This document shows, piece after piece, positions 56,800 through 64,000 of a DNA stretch of 64,000 bases. The stretch is from Dendrobium chrysotoxum. Taxonomy: Eukaryota > Streptophyta > Magnoliopsida > Asparagales > Orchidaceae. Position 1 is the first letter of the stretch. Each line of letters begins with the position of its first letter. The stretch spans positions 19,798,764 through 19,862,763 of the forward strand of contig CM034310.1 of the NCBI GenBank assembly GCA_019925795.1. Direction: 5' to 3'. Below the pieces are notes generated by a model that worked only from the letters and a program-made list of their open reading frames with translations, ran no database searches and had not been told where the DNA came from. The translations under genes and the position numbers were made by a program.

Positions 56800-58160
56800 T
56801 ACTTTATCTTCTATAGTAATGGCTTTTACCCCATGAATGACCTCTACTTCTTCTTCTTTAGGTTTAGATTCAGAGGTCCTATCTGATTCATCAAACACAA
56901 TATGGGTAGACTCTTCTACTGCTATGGTCCTCTTATTGACAATCCTATAGGCCTTCTCTATAGATGAATAACCTAAGAAGACTCCTTCACCAAACTTGGG
57001 ATCAAATTTTCCTAAGGGTGATTTTCCATTTATCAAGATAAAGCATTTACATCCAAAGACTTATAAGTGGAAAGATTAGGTGTCCTAACCTTAAGGATTT
57101 CATAGGTGTCTTATTCAACTTAGATCTAATATTCACCCTGTTCAAAACATAACAAACAGTATTCACCACTTATTTTCAAAATTATCTAGGGAGAGTGTAT
57201 TCAGCTAGCATTGCCTTAGCATCTTCTACCAAGGTTCTATTTTCCCTCTCAACTATTCCATTCTATTAAGGGGTCTTAGGGGCAAAGAAGTTATGTTCTA
57301 TACCAATCTCTTAATAGAAAGATTTAAACCTATCATTTTTAAATTCTCCACCATGATCACTATGAAGAGTTAAAATTTCACATCCTAATTTCCTTTGAAT
57401 CTAAATAGAGAAAGTTCTAAATTTCTTAAATGACTCACTCTTATGTGCTAGGAATCTAACCCAAGTAAATCTAGAGTAGTCATTTATTATTACAAATCCA
57501 TATGTATTCCCTCCTAGGCTGGTGTACTCATAGGTCCAAATAGGTCCATGTGAAGGATTTTTAGTGGCATGGAGGTATTGATGTCCTTAATTGAATGAAA
57601 TGAAGACTTGACTTATTTTCCTAGTTAGCAGGCATCATATAGGTGGTTCTTAGTGAAGTCTAACTTAGGTATGCCCCTAACTAGGTCTTTTTAGGTAATC
57701 TTCCTAAGTGTTTTCATGCTCGCATGATATAGTCTCCTATGTCATAGCTAGGAATCATCAATTATTGTTTTCAAAAAATAGAATTTGAATTTTTAATACA
57801 GTTCAAGTTTAGCATATAAACATTATTCATTCATTTTCCTGCTAAAACAAATTTCCCATTTAAACTAATTATGCATTTTTTAGAAAGAAATTTGATATCA
57901 AAACCTTTATCACACAGTTGACTAATGTTAAATAAATTATGCTTTAAATCATCTACTAATAAAACATTTTCAATAATAAAGCTTTTAGCATTACCGATTA
58001 TACATGAGCCCACCACTTTCCTAATGGTGTTATCTTCTAAAGTCACCTTGCCTCTTGACCTGGCCTCCAGTGTGAAGAACTACTTCATATCACCAGTCAT
58101 GTGTCTTAAGCATCCACTGTTTAAGTACCACATGCTCTCACTAGGCCTTTTGTGAGAGCA
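56800..58160 (-). pseudogene. pol: Element G pol: integrase and protease, decayed
   Basis: An open piece at 56790-57036 holds GKSPLGKFDPKFGEGVFLGYSS. Upstream in element sense are the DDE residues in HMDLFGP (about 57545), HSDHGG (about 57355) and NGIVERENR (about 57250). The piece 57831-58046 covers the protease-integrase linker (VLLVDDLKHNL, ISQLCDKG) and the protease region lies at about 58080-58130. Two adjacent stops precede NGIVERENR. Confidence 0.8.
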
Positions 58161-58164
58161 ACCA

Positions 58165-59954
58165 TACATAGTCATTCAAAGGTTAAATTTGGGAATCCAA
58201 GTGAGTTTGGGTTCCACCTTATACTTGAATAAATGGAATAAATGCATGCTATGCTATGATGAATGCAATTTCGGCCCCCATACTAGATGTGTTCTACGAT
58301 AGATTGTGCAAGTGCGGGCTAAGTGACCTACCATGCAACAAGAGTAACACCTAACACCTAAAAATGTATTTACTAACTTATGTGGGACATGGTGCCTCTT
58401 TCTAGGCTTATGTGATGCAAGTTGTGTTATGGGCTTATAAAATTATTCTAAGGTATGTGGTCATTTGTTATTCTCAATTGCAGTTAGTTTTGCTTCCAAA
58501 AATTTGTTTGTACTTTCAAGAATAGACATTTACATTTTCAATGCATGCTCCCTACCATCTATTTCTAATTTAGATGTTTCTAATACTTTGTATACTTTCT
58601 CTAGTTCAATATGCGTTATTCTTAAGGATTCATGTGCATTAGTTAAGTCAATATGCTTTTTTTAAGGCATCATATTCGTCAAGCAAGGTCATGTGATCAC
58701 TATCTAAATTAGAATGCTCGATAATTAAGCTAGCATGCACTTTTATAATTTATTATTAAGACTAACATGTATCTTTTTTAGCTTCCCGTATGAATCATGA
58801 ATATTTTCATAAATAATGAGTAATTCATCATAGGAATGTTGATATACCTCATTTTGATCTAATTGATCAAGATTATCGTTAGACATAAGACATAAGTTTG
58901 TTACCTCCTCCTCTGCTTCCAATTCTGAAGATTATGAGGAAGAGTTGGTCCAGAAAGCTTTTTAGGTCTTTTGCTTGTCACTATTGAACTTTGGCTTCTC
59001 TTCACCCTTCTCCTTGATTGGGTGAGTCTTCAGGTTAGGATAGTTAGTTCGGAGGTGGCTGGTTTCTTGCATTCAAAGAAAATTATGTCAAAAGAAAAAT
59101 TAATATTTTTTGTTGCTTTTACTTTTGCTCCAATGCTATTGATGAAATTTCTATTTTTTCTTCAGAAAGCTCTTGAACTATTATGTCATTAAGGTAATAT
59201 TGTCATCCTCCTCCACTGCAGAACTATTACTGTCAGAATGATTTGCTTTTAGTGCTTTAATGCTCTCATTCTTCTTTTCTCTAGCATCACTTTATCTTCA
59301 ACTCACTCCTTGCTTGTAGGCAATGAGTGAACCAAGCAAATTATCAATCAAGTAAATATTTAAGTCTTTAGATTCAGTAATTGCAGTTATCTTTGCATCA
59401 TAAGAATTAGTTAGACAACATAAAATCTTATTCACTTTTTTAGAATTTATAAGTTCTCTTTCTAATGCAAGCAGGGATGTCACTATTTGTGTAAACCTAG
59501 TATACATTTTAGAAATTGATTCACTAGGTTTCATGCAAAATAGTTTGTAGTCATGAAGCAGGATATTTAACCTAGACTGTTTTACTTCACTAGTTCCTTC
59601 ATAGGTTATGCATAGTTTATCCCAAATATCTTTTTCAGTGGTACAAGTGGATACGCGCATATAATTTTTAGATTTTAATGCACAGAAAAAATAGTTTAAA
59701 TATTTTGCATTCAGTTGGGCTAAATCCCTATCCTCATTACTCCATTTGTTAAATAATAGTTCAATTTTGATTCTATTCATAAGATAAAAAGGTGCAGAAT
59801 ATCCTTCTTGGACTAACATCCATAGGCTATAATCTATAGATTATAAAAAGGTAGACATGCAAATTTATCAAAAATTAAAAGGTATATTATCAAATAAAGA
59901 TGGATGGGTTATTGAATGACCCTTTACAATGTTATGATTACTGAAATGAGCCAT
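58165..59954 (-). pseudogene. gag: Element G gag, decayed
   Basis: Reads from an ATG at 59954 to a TGA at about 58173. The largest open piece (59298-59819) encodes the capsid block with NAKYLNYFFCALKSKN and YTRFTQIVTSL. The knuckle and coiled-coil parts follow with stops. After the TGA the same frame continues directly with ATG and reaches pol, showing that gag and pol were originally separated only by one stop codon. Confidence 0.8.
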
Positions 59955-60012
59955 TGATCATTTTTCAAAAGTTTTCTAAAACCTTAGTTTTGAAACCCGG
60001 TCTGATACCTCT

Positions 60013-61243
60013 TGAAAGTTTGAGAAGGTTGTTAAACCTCATAGAACTAGCCCAAGGCTCACCAAGAGGAGGGGTGAATTGGTAATATGAAAATCCTAAG
60101 TAAGAATGATATTCTTTTTGTAAATTTTTTAAAAACTTTAAAAATAAATAGTTTGATCACCAGATGTGGAAGCTGACAATATAACAATAATTAAAATACT
60201 GATAATGAAATTTTAATTAACACAGTAGAAATTAATCTTAGATTTTCACCAAGTAGTTATCATAAAAATTAAGTGCAAAAGTAAAATGCAGAAAATAAAA
60301 AAGCACACCAAAAATTTATAGTGGTTCGATCAACCTTGACATACGTCCACTCCCCAGAGTCCTTCACTCTGAGAATTATACTAATAAAAAGTGACTCTCC
60401 TTTTGCTCCCACAACAAGGTGGATAAGCCTTTATAGACTCACTTTCACCAAACCTAATATGGTAGAGTGCTGAAAGCTATATCACCTTCCCTGGTGATGA
60501 CAGCGAACTTTGAATCCTTTTTCTCCCTCCTAGAGAAGGCAGAGAACCCCAATCCTTTTTCTCCATTTTGGAGATGGCAGAGAACCAGAATCCTTTTAGA
60601 GGCAGAGAACCTCAAATCATTTTTCTCCCTCCTGGAAAAGGCAGAGTACCTAAAGAACTTGACAAGAAGCCTCAATCCCAAAAGAGCCTTCAAGAAATCA
60701 CCAAGGCCACAAGAGGAGAAAGGGTGTAGCTAGCCCAGAGAAACTACGTTATCCCCTCACACACCTTCTCCCTCACGCAAAACCTCACCTTAACCTTCCT
60801 CTCAACTCCTAGATTTCTTTCAAAAGCTTCTCTCTCAGAGTACCTTCATTAGTCACATAATCCTCTCTTGTTCTTAGATATTCTTAAAAATATTGATTAA
60901 GTATTGGGCTTCAAGAAACCCTAAAAATTCAAGTTGGCTGTCACTATTCATATAATATGATTAGAATTTGTACATTATAATCAGTTCAAAAACTAGACTC
61001 GTCTAGTTCGTTGCAAATAGTTTTTCAGATGAAATGTTTAACTTTTGAATACATTATATAGTACGATCAAAAGATCATCCAGTATGATCTATTTATTTTA
61101 TCTCTATTCATACAGGATGATTAGTGGGATGAATGGAAATCATCTCTATCAATCATCCCGTACTACTATCAATGTATAGTATAGTTAGTTGATTTCAAGT
61201 CGATTGTCCAGTATGATATAAATATCGTATAGTATGATTAATT
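60013..61243 (-). repeat. E-type 5' LTR at the right end of G, truncated by L
   Basis: Starts TGAAAGTTTG at 60013 next to a mutated primer site (about 59998-60012). R/U5 hairpins are ATCACC/GGTGAT (60481-60498), TTCTC/GAGAA with a wobble pair (60521-60537) and TCTCCA/TGGAGA (60560-60574). U3 palindromes of the ATCATA/TATGAT type are at about 60950-61240. Sequence and hairpin order match the E LTR, not the G 3' LTR. It is cut at 61243 by L; the rest lies outside the window. Confidence 0.82.
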
Positions 61244-62780
61244 TGAAAGTTCGTGAGGTTGGTTAAACCCTAAAGAACTAGTCCCGAGGCTAACCAAGAT
61301 GGGGGATGAATTAGATATTTAAACACTTCTTTAACTAAGAGAAAAAAATTTTTATATCTTACAGTAAAAATGAATTAAATCAATAATAAAAAGATAAATC
61401 AGAGATTTCACCCAAGCAATATAATCGTAGTAAAAATAAAGTGCAGAAAATAATCAGAAAGAACACACCAGAATTTATAGTGGTTCAGTCCAACCTGACC
61501 TACATCCACTCCCCAGAACCTTCCATTATAGGTATTGTACTAAACCTTTAATGACTCTCCTTTAGCCCCCATAGCTAGGTAGAGAAGCCCTTATAAAATC
61601 TCTTCCACCTCCCCCGGTGCAGCAGAGAACCTGAAATCCTTTTCACCCTCCTAGTGAGGCAGAGAACCTGGAATCCTTTTTCACCCTCATGGTGAAGGCA
61701 GAGAACTTGGTCCTTTGACACCAAAGAGATCTTCTTCTTCCCAAAACTTTCCCCAAGACAAACCTTGAATACGATGGTACTAAGGTGCAAGCCTGCCAGA
61801 GCAACTGTGTAAAATCCCCTCCACACTCTCTTGAAATCCCTTCCAATGATCTTCTCCCTCTCTCAAACTCCACCCTTTTCTCTCTCTCTTTTAAGGCTCT
61901 CTCTTTAAGTTTTCTCCAAAAAAATGAAGCCTCAATGGCTGCCAAAGACACTTTAAGTGTCTTGGAGAAAGCTTAAATAGAGGGCTCTAAAAAAACCTTA
62001 AAAATTCAATTCTTGAGCAACCAGGACAATCGCAGGATCATCCAGGATGATGTGCTAAAAAAGTGGGCTTTAGAAAACCCTAAAAATATAATTCAACTGT
62101 CAAGAATCATCTAGTATGGTTGCAGGATCATCTAGAATGATGTGCAGAATTTAACCTGATAGTCCAGGACGATCACCTAGACGATCACCAGGATGATATG
62201 TTTAAATTTATACTAATCGTCCAAGATGATTCTAATATCATCAAGGATGATTCTGTGATCATCCAGTATGATCAGAATATCAAATTAAGTAGATTTGATG
62301 GACTAATCATAAGATTAATTTAGGCAATATTATCATAAATCATTCAGTATGATATGGATCATCCTAGATGATTAGATTAAAAATAGAAACTGAAAATCTT
62401 GCCTGAATTATTATGGAGACTAAGTTTTTGAGATCATATTGGATCATCCAGGATGATTAGTTCAAAAATTAAACTTCTAGTTTTGGCTCAATATTACTCT
62501 ACTGAGTGTGTGTGTGCATGGTCACCAAGCTGGCAAACACCTTTACATGACTTCACTCAAGAAATCAAAATTTATATTAATGAATATTATAGACTCTTTA
62601 CAGCATGACCTATTCTACCTAATCTTGAGCTCTGATTCTTCATTTGACGGTGCATGGTGTTCTTAAAATATTAATGTACACGCAAATAAGTATAGAATAA
62701 AAATACTAGGAGATATAAATATATGAGCCATAATATTTGTTATCATCAAAAGCATAAGCTTATGAGCTCGAGTCACAACA
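61244..62780 (-). repeat. Element L 3' LTR
   Basis: 1,537 bp from TGAAAGTTCG to CACAACA. Hairpin units lie at about 61640-61700, the TATA region CTTAAATAGAGGG at about 61972, palindromes at about 62020-62460 and the CA motif at about 62508. Confidence 0.9.
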
Positions 62781-62806
62781 ATTTCCCCCTTTTTGATGAT
62801 GACAAA
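62736..62806. repeat. PPT-spanning inverted repeat of L
   Basis: Arms 62736-62751 and 62791-62806 pair at 15 of 16 positions, the exception being a possible G-U pair in RNA. The loop holds the LTR end and the antisense polypurine tract (62781-62795). Confidence 0.82.
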
Positions 62807-64000
62807 CATTACTGGTGAATTTGCAAACTAAATATATTTTCTCCTAATCTCCCCCTCACTAAGATAAAAATTTTAAAAATAGGGGAAAACAAAATTTTCT
62901 TTCTTTTTATATTTTATTTTAAAATAAAATAAAATAAATAACTAGATAAAAAGATAAATTAAACAAATACAATATAAAAATAATAGTATGTTCAAATACA
63001 ACACAAATACAATAGTACGTTCTCCCCCTTTGATATTATCAAAAAGAAGAGGAGCATGGAAAACCAAAATAGTAAAACTGGACTAAACAAAAATCAAACG
63101 ATCCCTGAGCTGGTGAAGAAGATGTTTTTAGAAGAATCAGTTTAAAATTTCAAATTTTTTTGGAATGAGAAAGTTACCTCTAAATTTTATTCAAAAACTT
63201 AGTAAGGCATGTATTGACAATGTATAACCCATAAAGGTTAGATATTCAGAAATTATTAATCCAAGCTCAAGTTCCTTTAAAGGCTCAAAAACTTTTTAAG
63301 CCAACATCTAAATCAAGGAAAAAATTAGAGGAGGAAACATTAATCTTTCCAAAACTCCTTTCATGAAATATATCTAATAGAAGATTAATGCAAAACTTGG
63401 TGAATCAAGAATCATGATTTTCAATCTCAAGTATCGAAAATATCAATAGATATAAGGGTTTTATTATGATTTAAGAAATACAAGAAAGGTAGCTAACTTA
63501 TTGTGGGCTTATGTTATGCCTCTTTATTAATTCTTGGCGCACTTTGTGTATCTTTTGATTTTTTGATACACTTTGTGTATCTTTCCATTTTTGGCATCAT
63601 TGCGTATCTTTTTAGCTTTGGGCTCATTATGTGCCTCTTTTCTTTTTAACAAATATGCTTCATTTTTGTAATTTTAAAGACTAAAGCAAACCCATTCTGG
63701 TGACAAAAATGAACTGCTTGATTAAGAAAATAATGAAGTGGATTCAACAACTTGCAAAAGATCCCTATGAGATAGAAAAAATATAAGGAGATGAAAAAAA
63801 TTCAATTTCGAAATCCAATTAATAATTTGATAAAGTTTTGAATCAAAAGTAAAATTGCCTCATTAAGAAATGAGATAGAGAGACAAAATCATGTGTTTCC
63901 TTCCTTTGATTAATTTTAGAGAAGTTAACCATAACTTAAGTAAAATTTTAAGAAAAATAGGAGCAAAATTTTTCATTTTTAGAAAAAATAATTTTTTGAA
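62807..64000 (-). other. Element L 3' non-coding region
   Basis: No supported gene. A second polypurine tract is at about 63020-63030 and the dyad cluster at about 63500-63640, including a perfect GATACAC/GTGTATC dyad. Block order matches H. Confidence 0.7.

Larger units (their letters stand above)
26655..61243 (-). mobile_element. Element G: Sirevirus-like element, interrupted by H, possibly chimeric
   Basis: Visible parts are 26655-31816 and 56795-61243, shown to be contiguous by the GGTTC duplication around H. Reading leftward from 61243 come 5' LTR (E-type), primer site, gag, protease, integrase, RT, RNase H, palindromes, aORF, polypurine tract and 3' LTR (26655-28397). The two LTRs are of clearly different families, so the element is probably a recombinant between G and E. 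A probable left duplication is TAATA at 26650-26654; no partner is visible. Confidence 0.8.
61244..64000 (-). mobile_element. Element L: 3' LTR and 3' region of a C/H-type element
   Basis: The 3' LTR 61244-62780 is followed by a polypurine tract and 3' non-coding sequence that runs off the window. It is inserted in the E-type LTR at 61243. LTR and 3' region match H (and C), including the lack of the aORF cassette. Whether it carries pol lies beyond the window. Confidence 0.87.

Overview
This window is intergenic plant DNA made almost entirely of nested LTR retrotransposons. The evidence is Ty1/copia gag-pol proteins with initiator-Met-type primer sites, very long LTRs, TG...CA ends with 5-bp target duplications, AT-rich decayed spacers and several layers of insertion. 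I see no host gene, rRNA, tRNA or CRISPR array. An angiosperm with a large repeat-rich genome is likely; the species cannot be told.

Layout. Element A (514-12130, +) is the youngest and most complete: a Sirevirus/SIRE-like Ty1/copia element with 1.7-kb LTRs, gag, pol (protease, integrase, RT, RNase H) and an extra ORF (aORF) after pol. It is flanked by a TATCT duplication and sits in the RT gene of element B (1-513 plus 12131-18128, -). B sits in the gag of C (18129-20607, -), and C in the LTR of D (20608-21762, +). E (from 21763, -) is inserted in D's gag. E is interrupted by solo LTR F (25002-26594, duplication AGGGC) and by G (from 26655, -). G's pol is split by H (31817-56794, duplication GGTTC), a pol-less, gag-only element. 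H's 5' LTR is split by J (37234-56132, duplication GAATA), an 18.9-kb element of another lineage with two 6.8-kb LTRs and no coding region. G's right part (56800-61243) ends in an E-type LTR, into which L (61244-64000, -) is inserted.

The genes form a conventional retrotransposition set: gag makes the particle, and pol supplies protease, integrase, reverse transcriptase and RNase H. In every copy here they are broken by stops or frameshifts. The aORF is the outlier. It is nearly intact in A and G, has C-rich codon use in A, and is preceded by its own dense palindrome array and a conserved TATA box, so it looks like a separately transcribed cassette. H and L lack the cassette.

The most interesting signals are in non-coding parts shared by the Sirevirus-like families: (1) 15-bp palindromes arranged in pairs exactly 21 bp apart; (2) a series of hairpins in the transcribed part of the LTR whose stems change by compensatory substitutions while the loop stays AGGAG; (3) an inverted repeat, with pairing retained across families, that spans the polypurine tract and the start of the 3' LTR; (4) short dyads about every 29 bp in the 3' non-coding region. 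These and giant-LTR element J are the best leads.
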